A program made the translations under genes and the position numbers. The notes under the pieces are model-generated. The model did not search any database. It was not told the DNA's origin and worked only from the letters and a program-made list of their open reading frames with translations. A DNA stretch of 64,000 nucleotides from Sphingomicrobium astaxanthinifaciens. GTDB lineage: Bacteria > Pseudomonadota > Alphaproteobacteria > Sphingomonadales > Sphingomonadaceae. Positions 34,892 through 42,208 of this stretch are shown here, one piece after another. The stretch is from positions 529,501 to 593,500 of the forward strand of contig NZ_JAKNYM010000002.1 of the NCBI RefSeq assembly GCF_022865105.1, in the 5' to 3' direction. The stretch's first letter is position 1, and every line of letters begins with the position of its first letter.

Positions 34892-35668
34892 ATGAAGGGC
34901 AAGGACTATCGCCGCGCGCTCGAGCCGCTCGAGCATGAACTGGCGCAGATGGCGCATTGGGCGCGCGCGACGGGGGAGCGGATCGTGGTCCTGTTCGAGG
35001 GGCGCGACACGGCGGGCAAGGGGGGCGTCATCCGCGCCATTTCGCAGCGGCTCAACCCGCGCCAGTGCCGGGTGGTGGCGCTGCCCAAGCCGAGCGAGCA
35101 GGAACGCAGCCAGTGGTATTTCCAGCGCTATGTCGCGCACCTGCCGAGCGCGGGCGAGATCGTGCTGTTCGACCGCAGCTGGTACAACCGCGCGGGGGTC
35201 GAGCGGGTGATGGGCTTTGCTAGCGAGGAGCAGGTGGCCGCCTTCCTCGACGCGGCGCCGCGGTTCGAGAAGATGCTGGTCGAGGACGGGATCCGATTGT
35301 TCAAATATTGGCTGTCGGCGAGCCAGGAGAAGCAGGAGGAGCGCTTTGCCGAGCGGCTCGCCGATCCGTTGAAGCGGTGGAAGCTGTCGCCGATCGACCT
35401 CGCCGCGCGCACCCGTTACGCCGACTATACAAGCGCGAGGGAGGCGATGTTCGCCAAGACGCACACGCCACACGCGCCGTGGACGGTGGTCGACTTCAAC
35501 GACCAGCGGCGCGGGCGGCTGACGCTGATCCGCGACCTGCTCGACCGGCTTCCCGATACGCGGATCGAGGAAGAGGCAATCGACTGGCCCGCGCTCGGGC
35601 ATCCGCCGCTCGGCGAGGACTTCGGGCTGCTCCACCCGATCGCGCACCGCGAGGGGGAGGAGGGCTGA
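34892..35668 (+). CDS. ppk2: Polyphosphate kinase 2 family protein
   Basis: Transfers phosphate between polyphosphate and nucleotides. 258 residues with Walker A FEGRDTAGKGGVI, PKPSEQERSQWYFQRY, Walker B/lid LFDRSWYNRAGVERVMGF, FEKMLVEDGI and KYWLSASQEKQEERF, all of the one-domain class I PPK2 family that phosphorylates ADP or GDP. The ATG gives the family's usual N-terminus. It is joined to the next gene by TGATG. Confidence 0.92.
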   Translation: MKGKDYRRALEPLEHELAQMAHWARATGERIVVLFEGRDTAGKGGVIRAISQRLNPRQCRVVALPKPSEQERSQWYFQRYVAHLPSAGEIVLFDRSWYNRAGVERVMGFASEEQVAAFLDAAPRFEKMLVEDGIRLFKYWLSASQEKQEERFAERLADPLKRWKLSPIDLAARTRYADYTSAREAMFAKTHTPHAPWTVVDFNDQRRGRLTLIRDLLDRLPDTRIEEEAIDWPALGHPPLGEDFGLLHPIAHREGEEG

Positions 35669-35967
35669 TGGACGGATGGTTCTGGATGATGGTGACCTTT
35701 GTCGTCGGCTACCTGCTCGGGCGCAACAGCATGGCGGGCAAGGCCGCGGCGGGCCCGACGGCGGCGGCGAAGGGTCGCCCGGTCGGCGAACTGTCGGCGC
35801 GCGGGCGCGCGGCGGTCGAGGCGGCGTTGCACCGCGGCCACAAGATCGAGGCGGTCAAGGCGGTGCGCGAGGAAACGGGGGCGGGGCTGAAGGAAGCCAA
35901 GGCGTTCGTCGACGCCTTTGCCGCCAAGCGCGCCGAGCGCCGCAAGGGCGACCCGATCGAGCGCTAG
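35668..35967 (+). CDS. Membrane-anchored protein with L7/L12 C-terminal-like domain
   Basis: 99 residues. A membrane helix (WFWMMVTFVVGYLLG, 4-18) is followed by a linker and a motif like the C-terminal domain of ribosomal protein L7/L12: VEAALHRGHKIEAVKAVREE then TGAGLKEAKAFVDAF. Start ATG overlaps the ppk2 TGA by one base. Such anchored L12-like proteins are seen as hypothetical proteins; function unknown. Its stop shares CTAG with the small convergent gene. Confidence 0.75.
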   Translation: MDGWFWMMVTFVVGYLLGRNSMAGKAAAGPTAAAKGRPVGELSARGRAAVEAALHRGHKIEAVKAVREETGAGLKEAKAFVDAFAAKRAERRKGDPIER

Positions 35968-36110
35968 CGGCGGCGCGGCGCGGCGCGGGCGGCGGGATCG
36001 CGGCGGGGGTCGGCGCGGTCGTAGCGCGGCAGCAGCCCGGCCCATTCGACCAGCGCGAGCAGCGCGGGGCCGATGATCAGCACGACGAGCATGTAGGTGG
36101 CAATCGACAT
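35964..36110 (-). CDS. Small membrane protein, 48 residues
   Basis: MSIATYMLVVLIIGPALLAL forms one membrane helix; VEWAGLLPRYDRADPRRD and an Arg-rich end follow. GGGGGA is 5 bases before the ATG, a good ribosome site. The stop shares CTAG with the L12-like gene. Family unknown. Confidence 0.65.
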   Translation of the reverse strand: MSIATYMLVVLIIGPALLALVEWAGLLPRYDRADPRRDPAARAAPRRR

Positions 36111-36140
36111 CGCTTCCCCCTGCGTTGTTCAACGCCGGGT

Positions 36141-36267
36141 TTAACGCGCGCGGTTTAACGCGGGGTAAACGGCACGATCGGGATCAAGGCCGGGGGTTAA
36201 CCATGTCCCTTGTCGCGGGGCGGGTGAGCGCGGGGCGCACCAAGGCGGCTGAATCGGGCTTAACCCT
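36141..36267. promoter_or_regulatory. Cluster of TTAAC words, possible CtrA region
   Basis: In the 201-base gap are TTAACGCG at 36141 and 36155, TTAACCAT at 36197 and TTAACCCT at 36260, in DNA otherwise very poor in A/T. TTAACCAT is the CtrA 8-mer half site of Caulobacter; no canonical TTAA-N7-TTAA is present. Likely promoter DNA for the gene at 36312 and/or 35964. Confidence 0.3.
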
Positions 36268-36311
36268 GTCCGCCAAGGGGTCGTGAACCTTGCGGGTCAA
36301 CCATCGCGGGC

Positions 36312-36611
36312 ATGGCACGGCAGGATCGGATCGCGCCCGGCGAGGCGCTGTGGGACTGGATCGGCGCGCAGGCGCGCGACGAGGCGATCCGGCAATTGGA
36401 ACGCGAGGGCTGGCGCGCCCCGCCGACCCCCGAGGAGCGCGGGTCGAGTGCGGGCTGGGCGGTGATCGCGCTGGTCGCGTTGGCGATGCTGGCGGGGCTG
36501 TGGTGGGGGTTTACCGGCGGGCGGCACGAGGGGCCGACCCGGCTGCAGGAATGGAATGAAATCCGATCCGGCAGTCCGGGCGGCCCGTCAAGCCACCCGT
36601 CTCGACCCTAG
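36312..36611 (+). CDS. Small single-helix membrane protein
   Basis: 99 residues: a charged amphipathic N-terminus (RIAPGEALWDWIGAQARDEA), one membrane helix (WAVIALVALAMLAGLWWGF, about 50-68), then a short polar tail. Not recognised. A 152-bp part (36408-36559) recurs about 943 bases downstream as a broken copy. The ribosome site is weak. Stop shares CTAG with the Cys-rich gene. Confidence 0.6.
   Translation: MARQDRIAPGEALWDWIGAQARDEAIRQLEREGWRAPPTPEERGSSAGWAVIALVALAMLAGLWWGFTGGRHEGPTRLQEWNEIRSGSPGGPSSHPSRP
36408..36559 (+). repeat. 152-bp direct repeat, copy A
   Basis: Near-identical (roughly nine in ten bases) to 37351-37502, same orientation and length. It covers the membrane-helix half of the gene at 36312. 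The Cys-rich gene lies between the two copies. Confidence 0.85.
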
Positions 36612-37177
36612 CCGAGGACGAGGCAGCCGATGAAGGTCACTCCGCATCCGCAGCAGCAGCTCTGCCCCTTGCTCGCCTGGCAATCGGCCTTGCACTTTTG
36701 TCGATCCGAATTGCACTTGAACGGCTTGGTCTCGTAATTGGGGCTCGAGGTGCCGCCCGAGGACAGCACCGCATAGAGCTGGTCGCCGGCACGTTCGGCG
36801 CGCGACAGCAGGCGATTCATCTCCATCGGGTCGTTGCCGTCATATCGGGCGACGGCCTCGACGGCTTCAATGGCGCGGCGCTGGGCGGTCATGGCGCGAC
36901 TGTTGAGCGCCTCGCGCGCGGTGCGCTTGACCATCGCGATCTCCGCCTGCGGATTGGCGACTTGCAGGCGCTGGACGCGTTGCGGGGTGGCTTGTGCCTG
37001 GCCTCCAGCGATATTGGCGAGCACCCACCGCGCTTCCTCGCGTTGGGCGTTGATGCCGGTGGCATCGGTGACGCTGACCGAGCAGGTCTCGCTCGCGCTG
37101 TTGACGCTCGCAGCAGGCAGCGCCGGGGCGCCCCATAACGCCGCCAGCGCGGTCAGCAGGGTGACGAAGAATGTCAT
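36608..37177 (-). CDS. Secreted Cys-rich hypothetical protein
   Basis: 189 residues. A signal peptide (FFVTLLTALAALWGAPALPA) is followed by a mostly helical middle (NAQREEARWVLANIAGG... RAIEAVEAVARYDGNDPMEM), and the last 40 residues hold eight cysteines (FKCNSDRQKCKADC, SCCCGCG, GC). One more Cys is at the start of the mature part. GAGGGAGC lies six bases before the ATG. Family not recognised; the Cys pattern suggests disulfides or metal binding. It is convergent with the small membrane gene and lies between the two copies of the 152-bp repeat. Confidence 0.7.
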   Translation of the reverse strand: MTFFVTLLTALAALWGAPALPAASVNSASETCSVSVTDATGINAQREEARWVLANIAGGQAQATPQRVQRLQVANPQAEIAMVKRTAREALNSRAMTAQRRAIEAVEAVARYDGNDPMEMNRLLSRAERAGDQLYAVLSSGGTSSPNYETKPFKCNSDRQKCKADCQASKGQSCCCGCGVTFIGCLVLG

Positions 37178-37350
37178 GGTTCAGCTCCCTCTGGGCAGTC
37201 GGCGCAAGCAGGCCCCCGCGGGTGAACGCCCCATCGGGGACTCGCACCGACGCACGGGCCCACTCCTTAACATAGATCAGCTCTTCCCGATACTGTAGAA
37301 GGCGGCATCAGCGGGCTTGGTGCGGCCCGGCGGAAGGGGAGAGATGGGGG

Positions 37351-37502
37351 GGCTGGCGCGCCCCGCCGCGCCCCGAGGCGCGTGGTTCGAGTGCGGGCTG
37401 GGCGGTGATCGCGATGGTCGCGCTGGCGATGCTGGCGGGGCTGTGGTGGGGGTTCACCGGCGGGCGGCACGAGGGGCCGACGCGGTTGCAGGAGTGGAAT
37501 GA
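37351..37502 (+). repeat. 152-bp direct repeat, copy B
   Basis: Second copy of 36408-36559; see the pseudogene entry for its coding content. Confidence 0.85.
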
Positions 37503-37539
37503 GCTAAGGGCCGCCGAGCGGAGCGGGAGCGGAACGTAA
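37351..37539 (+). pseudogene. Truncated copy of small membrane gene
   Basis: In the frame of the parent gene it reads GWRAPPRPEARGSSAGW, then a helix WAVIAMVALAMLAGLWWGF and LQEWNELRAAERSGSGT to a TAA. The N-terminal 32 residues of the parent and any ATG in this frame are missing, so it is probably a dead copy made by local duplication. Confidence 0.65.
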
Positions 37540-37638
37540 GCGAGCGAGCGCTAGGCGAAGAGACGGCGCGCCGCGGACGGCCTGCGGGCGTCTAGCGCGA
37601 CTGGACCAACGGGGTCGGCCGCCCTGACCCCAGCTAAG

Positions 37639-38259
37639 CTACATTTTCCGCAACGTTGCTCGCTCGTTTTCGAGGCTTTCCAATTTTGACTTAGTAAGTT
37701 CAGCGGCCTTGAGCCAATAGACCATGGGCGCGATGGTCCCGCCTTCGTATTGGCCAGCCGCGAATGTCGCCTCGGCCTCCCGGTATGCTTGCCAACTATT
37801 TATCGCGATATCGAAGCACGCTTGGTCGTCGGCAGTGAGAAACTCGGACCATTGTCGGAGTTCGTTGTCGAAGTAAATTTCGAGCAACTCATAATTCTTC
37901 TTTGACTTTTCGTTCAAAGCCAACTGCGGCCAAATTGATGACTTCGTTGGTGGGTTTTCGGCAGCATCACGTTCGGACTCGGTCAATTCGTAGTCGAAGA
38001 ACATCCACTCTTGTGGGGCCTTAAGACCAACGACGTGAACGTCGGTCTCCGAGGGTGAAAGCTCAAGCTTTTGCTGTTTGATGGACCCGTCGCGTCGAAG
38101 GAAATCCGTCCGAAGCCTCTGCATCTCGTCGAAACTCGGGCTTCGGCCGTGGAAGGCTTTGTAAACCTCAATCCAGTTTCGCACATTCTGGACAGTTTCT
38201 GACTCACGCTTCCCCTCAATATGACGTCGTAGAAAGTATCCTACGCCAGTCAAAAGCAT
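37639..38259 (-). CDS. LprI/DUF1311-like protein in low-GC DNA
   Basis: 206 residues. An N-terminal membrane segment (MLLTGVGYFLRR; in-frame hydrophobic sequence continues upstream without an ATG) is followed by a charged helical region. The C-terminal ACFDIAINSWQAYREAEATF and WLKAAELTKSKLESLENE match the lysozyme-inhibitor LprI N-terminal family (DUF1311). Base composition is near 50% GC, with stretches of about 35%, far below the neighbours, and codon use is different. It follows nrdB by 45 bases on the same strand. Probably acquired horizontally; function in envelope stress is only a guess. Confidence 0.75.
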   Translation of the reverse strand: MLLTGVGYFLRRHIEGKRESETVQNVRNWIEVYKAFHGRSPSFDEMQRLRTDFLRRDGSIKQQKLELSPSETDVHVVGLKAPQEWMFFDYELTESERDAAENPPTKSSIWPQLALNEKSKKNYELLEIYFDNELRQWSEFLTADDQACFDIAINSWQAYREAEATFAAGQYEGGTIAPMVYWLKAAELTKSKLESLENERATLRKM

Positions 38260-38303
38260 GAGGGTTAGCGGAAGCGCCCAGCTCCACTCTATCCCTTGTG
38301 TCT

Positions 38304-39344
38304 CTACTTCGCCCCCGCGAACATATCCTCGCCTTCGTCCTCGGCATCGTCGGCCGCGCCGGCTTTCGCTTTCTGGCGGGTGTCGAAGTTGTCCCAGACG
38401 TCCTTCCAGTCGCCGCGCGTCGCGCCCTTCGAATATTCGGTGGCGCGGGTCTCGAAGAAGTTGGCGTGCTCGACGCCGTTGAGGAGCGGGGCGAGCCAGG
38501 GGAGCGGGTGTTCCTCGACCATGTAGATCGGCTTGAAGCCGAGCTGTCCCAGCCGCCAGTCGGCGATGTAGCGGATATACTTCTTGATGTCCTTGGCGGT
38601 CATGCCCTCGACCGGGCCCATCTCGAAGGCGAGGTCGATGAAGGCGTCCTCGAGCCGCACCACCTTCTGGCAGCAGTCGACGATGTCGTCCTTGACGCTC
38701 TGGGTGAGGCAGTCGCGTTCCTTCACGAATTCGTGGAACATGCGGATGATGCCCTCGCAGTGGAGGCTCTCGTCGCGCACCGACCAGCTGACGATCTGCC
38801 CCATGCCCTTCATCTTGTTGAAGCGCGGGAAGTTCATCAGCATGGCGAAGCTGGCGAACAGCTGGAGGCCTTCGGTGAAGGCGCCGAACATGGCCAGCGT
38901 TTTGGCGATGTCCTCGTCGGACTCGACCCCGAACTGGTTCATGTAGTCGTGCTTGTCGGCCATCTCCTTGTACTGGAGGAAGGCCGAATATTCGCTCTCG
39001 GGCATGCCGATGGTGTCGAGCAGGTGCGAATAGGCCGCGATGTGGATCGTCTCCATGTTGGAGAAGGCGGCGAGCATCATCTTCACTTCGGTCGGCTTGA
39101 ACACGCGGCCGTATTTCTCGTGGTAGCAGTCCTGCACCTCGACGTCGGCCTGCGTGAAGAAGCGGAAGATCTGCGTGAGCAGGTTGCGCTCATGCTCGGT
39201 GAGCTTCTGCGCCCAGTCGCGGCAGTCCTCGCCCAGCGGCACTTCCTCGGGCATCCAGTGGACCTGCTGCTGGCGTTTCCAGAAGTCGTAGGCCCAAGGA
39301 TATTCGAACGGCTTGTAGGTCTTGCGGGCTTCGAGGAGGGACAT
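38304..39344 (-). CDS. nrdB: Class I ribonucleotide reductase beta subunit
   Basis: Holds the dimetal site and tyrosyl radical of ribonucleotide reductase. 346 residues. Ligands Asp67, Glu98, His101, Glu158, Glu192 and His195 and the radical Tyr105 (IHIAAYSHLL) are all present. The C-terminal tail has many acidic residues. No ATP cone. Lies 4 bases after a small membrane gene that separates it from nrdA. Confidence 0.97.
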   Translation of the reverse strand: MSLLEARKTYKPFEYPWAYDFWKRQQQVHWMPEEVPLGEDCRDWAQKLTEHERNLLTQIFRFFTQADVEVQDCYHEKYGRVFKPTEVKMMLAAFSNMETIHIAAYSHLLDTIGMPESEYSAFLQYKEMADKHDYMNQFGVESDEDIAKTLAMFGAFTEGLQLFASFAMLMNFPRFNKMKGMGQIVSWSVRDESLHCEGIIRMFHEFVKERDCLTQSVKDDIVDCCQKVVRLEDAFIDLAFEMGPVEGMTAKDIKKYIRYIADWRLGQLGFKPIYMVEEHPLPWLAPLLNGVEHANFFETRATEYSKGATRGDWKDVWDNFDTRQKAKAGAADDAEDEGEDMFAGAK

Positions 39345-39347
39345 GGC

Positions 39348-39530
39348 TCAGGCTCCGGTGAAATGCATGTAGAGAGCGGCGGCCATGATGGCGAGGCCGG
39401 CCAGCGTCTCGACGATGACGATGATGGTCCGCTGCTGCGGGCCGAGGGCGGCGATGCGCGGGTAGATGAGGGCGGCGGAGGCCACCATCACCATCCCGGC
39501 GATCAGCATGACGAGGTGCAGCGTCTCCAT
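39348..39530 (-). CDS. Small two-helix membrane protein between nrdA and nrdB
   Basis: 60 residues: helix one LVMLIAGMVMVASAALIY, loop RIAALGPQQRT, helix two IIVIVETLAGLAIMAAALY. The ATG at 39530 is two bases from the nrdA TAA; a longer start inside nrdA (39557) is also open. It ends 4 bases before nrdB. No family recognised; no strong ribosome site, so translation may depend on nrdA. Confidence 0.65.
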   Translation of the reverse strand: METLHLVMLIAGMVMVASAALIYPRIAALGPQQRTIIVIVETLAGLAIMAAALYMHFTGA

Positions 39531-39531
39531 C

Positions 39532-41394
39532 TTACTGGCACGCCAGACATTCGTCATAGTCGGTGCTGGGCAGCTCGTACTTGGCCGCCTCGGGAGTGTT
39601 GTCGGCCTCCACCCCGCCCGCGAACCCGGCGCGCTGCACCGACTTTGAACGCAGGTAATAGAGCGACTTGATGCCCAGCTCCCAGGCGCGGAAGTGGAGC
39701 ATCAGCAGGTCCCACTTGTCGACGTCGGCGGGGATGAAGAGGTTGAGGCTCTGCGCCTGGTCGATCATCGGCGCGCGGTCGCCCGCCAGCTCGAGGAGCC
39801 AGCGCTGGTCGATCTCGAAGCTGGTCTTGAAGGTCGCCTTCTCGTCCTCGGTGAGGAAGTCGAGGTGCTGGACGCTGCCGCCCTTCTCGAGGATCGAATT
39901 CCACACCGCGTCGCTGTTCTTGGCCTTCTCGGTGAGCAGCTTCTCGAGGTGCGGGTTCTTGACCGACCAGCTGCCCGAGAGCGTCTTGTGGGTGTAGATG
40001 TTGGCGGGGATCGGCTCGATGCAGGCCGAGGTGCCGCCGCAGATGATCGAGATCGACGCGGTCGGCGCAATCGCCATCTTGCACGAGAAGCGCTCCATCG
40101 CGCCCATGTCGGCGGCATCGGGGCAGGGGCCGCGCTCCTTGGCGAGCATCATCGAGGCCTCGTCGACCTGGCCGCGGATATGCTTGAAGATCTTGTTGTT
40201 CCACGACTTCGCCATCGCGCCCTCGAAGGGCAGCCCGCGGGCCTGGAGGAAGCTGTGGAAGCCCATCACCCCGAGCCCGACCGAGCGCTCGCGCTCGGCG
40301 CTGTACTTGGCGCGCGCCATCTCGTCGGGGGCGCGGGCGATATAGTCCGACAGGACATTGTCGAGGAAGCGCATGACGTCCTCGATGAAGCGGTGATTGC
40401 CCGACCATTCGTCCCACGTCTCGAGGTTGAGGCTGGACAGGCAGCAGACCGCGGTGCGGTCGGCGCCCAGATGGTCGCGCCCGGTCGGCAGCGTGATCTC
40501 GCTGCACAGGTTGGAGGTCGAGACCTTGAGCCCGAGGTCGCGGTGATGCTTGGGCATGTTGCGGTTCACCGTGTCCGAGAACACGATATAGGGCTCGCCG
40601 GTGGCCAGCCGCGTCTCGACCAGCTTCTGGAACAGCGAGCGCGCGTTGACCTTGCCGCGCGCCGACCCGTCGCGGGGCGACTTGAGCTCGAACTCGGCGC
40701 CGTCGCGCACCGCTTCCATGAACTCGTCGGTGAGCAGCACACCGTGGTGCAGGTTGAGCGCCTTGCGGTTGAAGTCGCCGCTCGGCTTGCGGATCTCGAG
40801 GAACTCCTCGATCTCGGGGTGCGAGATGTCGAGGTAGCAGGCGGCCGACCCGCGCCGCAGCGAGCCCTGGCTGATCGCCAGCGTGAGGCTGTCCATCACC
40901 CGCACGAAGGGGATGATGCCGCTGGTCTTGCCGTTGAGGCCGACGGGTTCGCCGATCCCGCGGACCGCGCCCCAATAGGTGCCGATGCCGCCGCCCTTGG
41001 AGGCGAGCCAGACATTCTCGTTCCAGGTGCCGACGATGCCGTCGAGGCTGTCATCGACGCTGTTGAGATAGCAGCTGATCGGCAGCCCGCGCCCGGTGCC
41101 GCCGTTCGACAGCACGGGGGTGGCGGGCATGAACCACAGGTTGGAGATGGCATCGTAGAGACGCTGCGCGTGCTTCTGGTCGTCGGCATAGGCGGCGGCG
41201 ACGCGCGCGAACAGGTCCTGGTAGCTCTCGCCCGGCAGGAGGTAGCGATCCCGCAACGTTTCCTTGCCGAACTCGGTCAGCTTGGCATCGCGCGAGGGAT
41301 CGGTTTCGATCGGGAAGCGGCGCTCGTGGACCTTCTTCGAATCGGAGACGACAATGTCGTCGGCGGTCACGTCGCTGCTCGATGCGAGGTCCAT
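39532..41394 (-). CDS. nrdA: Class I ribonucleotide reductase alpha subunit
   Basis: Catalytic subunit reducing ribonucleoside diphosphates to deoxy forms. 620 residues, shorter than E. coli NrdA (about 760), because the N-terminal ATP cone is absent. Core motifs: LPISCYLNS (redox Cys), STSNLCSEITLPTG (Asn, radical Cys, Glu), and C-terminal DYDECLACQ with the redox CxxC. Behind it upstream lie LexA-type, NrdR-like and DnaA-like sites. Confidence 0.97.
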   Translation of the reverse strand: MDLASSSDVTADDIVVSDSKKVHERRFPIETDPSRDAKLTEFGKETLRDRYLLPGESYQDLFARVAAAYADDQKHAQRLYDAISNLWFMPATPVLSNGGTGRGLPISCYLNSVDDSLDGIVGTWNENVWLASKGGGIGTYWGAVRGIGEPVGLNGKTSGIIPFVRVMDSLTLAISQGSLRRGSAACYLDISHPEIEEFLEIRKPSGDFNRKALNLHHGVLLTDEFMEAVRDGAEFELKSPRDGSARGKVNARSLFQKLVETRLATGEPYIVFSDTVNRNMPKHHRDLGLKVSTSNLCSEITLPTGRDHLGADRTAVCCLSSLNLETWDEWSGNHRFIEDVMRFLDNVLSDYIARAPDEMARAKYSAERERSVGLGVMGFHSFLQARGLPFEGAMAKSWNNKIFKHIRGQVDEASMMLAKERGPCPDAADMGAMERFSCKMAIAPTASISIICGGTSACIEPIPANIYTHKTLSGSWSVKNPHLEKLLTEKAKNSDAVWNSILEKGGSVQHLDFLTEDEKATFKTSFEIDQRWLLELAGDRAPMIDQAQSLNLFIPADVDKWDLLMLHFRAWELGIKSLYYLRSKSVQRAGFAGGVEADNTPEAAKYELPSTDYDECLACQ

Positions 41395-41444
41395 GTTGCT
41401 CTCCCTAGCCCCCTGATCACATCGCCCGACTCGGCGGGGTCGAT

Positions 41445-41459
41445 GTTCCTGTTTCGTTC
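41445..41459. promoter_or_regulatory. LexA-type operator GTTC-N7-GTTC upstream of nrdA
   Basis: GTTCCTGTTTCGTTC, a perfect match to the alphaproteobacterial LexA direct repeat, 51 bases before the nrdA ATG. A further GTTC follows at 41466 with one base less spacing. Suggests SOS induction of ribonucleotide reductase. Confidence 0.6.
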
Positions 41460-41520
41460 ATATCGGTTCCAACCCCCTGTTGGAAGCCGTTCGTCGGATT
41501 TGGAGAGTCATCGCAACGAC

Positions 41521-41529
41521 TTATCCCCA
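41521..41529 (+). promoter_or_regulatory. DnaA-like box TTATCCCCA
   Basis: One mismatch from TTATCCACA. A weaker CTACCCACA (41539-41547) and a reverse-strand TGTGGATGA (41743-41751) lie nearby. In E. coli DnaA binds the nrd promoter. Confidence 0.35.
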
Positions 41530-41617
41530 CCATCCCCGCTACCCACAGCTCGCCCCATGCCAGAAATAGGGATTCCTGGCCCCAATCGCTAGATGTTGCG
41601 GGGCGAACCGATGGTCA

Positions 41618-41633
41618 ACACAAGGGATAGTGT
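41618..41633. promoter_or_regulatory. NrdR-like box
   Basis: ACACAAGGGATAGTGT, 13 of 16 positions matching the NrdR-type palindrome (ACAC...GTGT). It is 224 bases upstream of nrdA. No clear second box at the usual 15-16 or 31-32 base spacing was found. Confidence 0.4.
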
Positions 41634-41701
41634 CTTGGGCGGAGGCTTAACGCAAGAGTCATTTTTCGCTCGACCCCCCGATTGAAGCCGAATTGAACGG
41701 C

Positions 41702-41727
41702 AAAGCCCCGAGCTTCCGGGGTTTTTT
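41702..41727 (+). terminator. Orphan plus-strand terminator
   Basis: CCCCG / CGGGG with loop AGCTTC, extended by A-T pairs, followed by T6. No plus-strand gene ends nearby, so it may end a small RNA. Confidence 0.7.
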
Positions 41728-42120
41728 GACGATCAAAAAATCTGTGGATGATCGTGTCCCGAAACGACCCGCTCACCGGTCGCGCCGGGGCGGCCCGGGA
41801 TCGCCCCCGCGCGGCGCCCCGGAGCCCCCCGTCACGCGGCGCCGGCGTCGCTCGGATCACCCCCGGCCCGCCGCGCTGAACTTTCTCGCCGCCGCGGCAT
41901 TATTGGCGGTGCGGACCGGGCCCCTCTGGCGCGTCCCCCGAGCCGCCCGGCGACGGGCGCGCGGGCGCGTGATGTCGGACCGTATCGGAAGGAACAGCTC
42001 CGATGCGCCGGGACGGGCCCCTGCTTTCCCACCCGCGGCGCGACCGGGCGCATCGGCTGGCCGTTTCCTTGCGATCATGCTCGTCGCTCGAGGGAGAAGC
42101 TGATGACGGCCACCGTGTGT

Positions 42121-42139
42121 GCCCCCCGGACCGGGGGGC
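42121..42139 (+). other. Strong hairpin in terC leader
   Basis: GCCCCCC / GGGGGGC with a five-base loop region, 70 bases upstream of terC, with no T-run. May be a regulatory leader structure; the yybP-ykoY consensus was not found. Confidence 0.35.
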
Positions 42140-42208
42140 TGACAGGACCAGGGGGCGAGCGCGCGGCGCGGCGCGCCCCCGCGCCGCCGCGCGGCGGGGA
42201 GGGCGAGG

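Larger units (their letters stand above)
41395..42208. other. 814-bp gene-free control region between nrdA and terC
   Basis: Contains, from nrdA outward: a LexA-type site, DnaA-like boxes, an NrdR-like palindrome, a plus-strand terminator, and then 370 bases of GC-rich DNA with no recognisable gene before the terC leader. Open frames here are low-complexity Arg/Pro/Ala. Confidence 0.6.

Noticed and set aside
41611-41685. 24-residue ORF over the NrdR-like box
   Set aside because: No ribosome site and overlaps a predicted regulatory palindrome; too short to support.
41693-42103. 136-residue ORF in the nrdA-terC gap
   Set aside because: Arg/Pro/Ala low-complexity, overlaps a terminator, no ribosome site.
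42080-42208. yybP-ykoY manganese riboswitch before terC
   Set aside because: Such riboswitches precede some Alx/TerC genes, but the conserved core was not found here.
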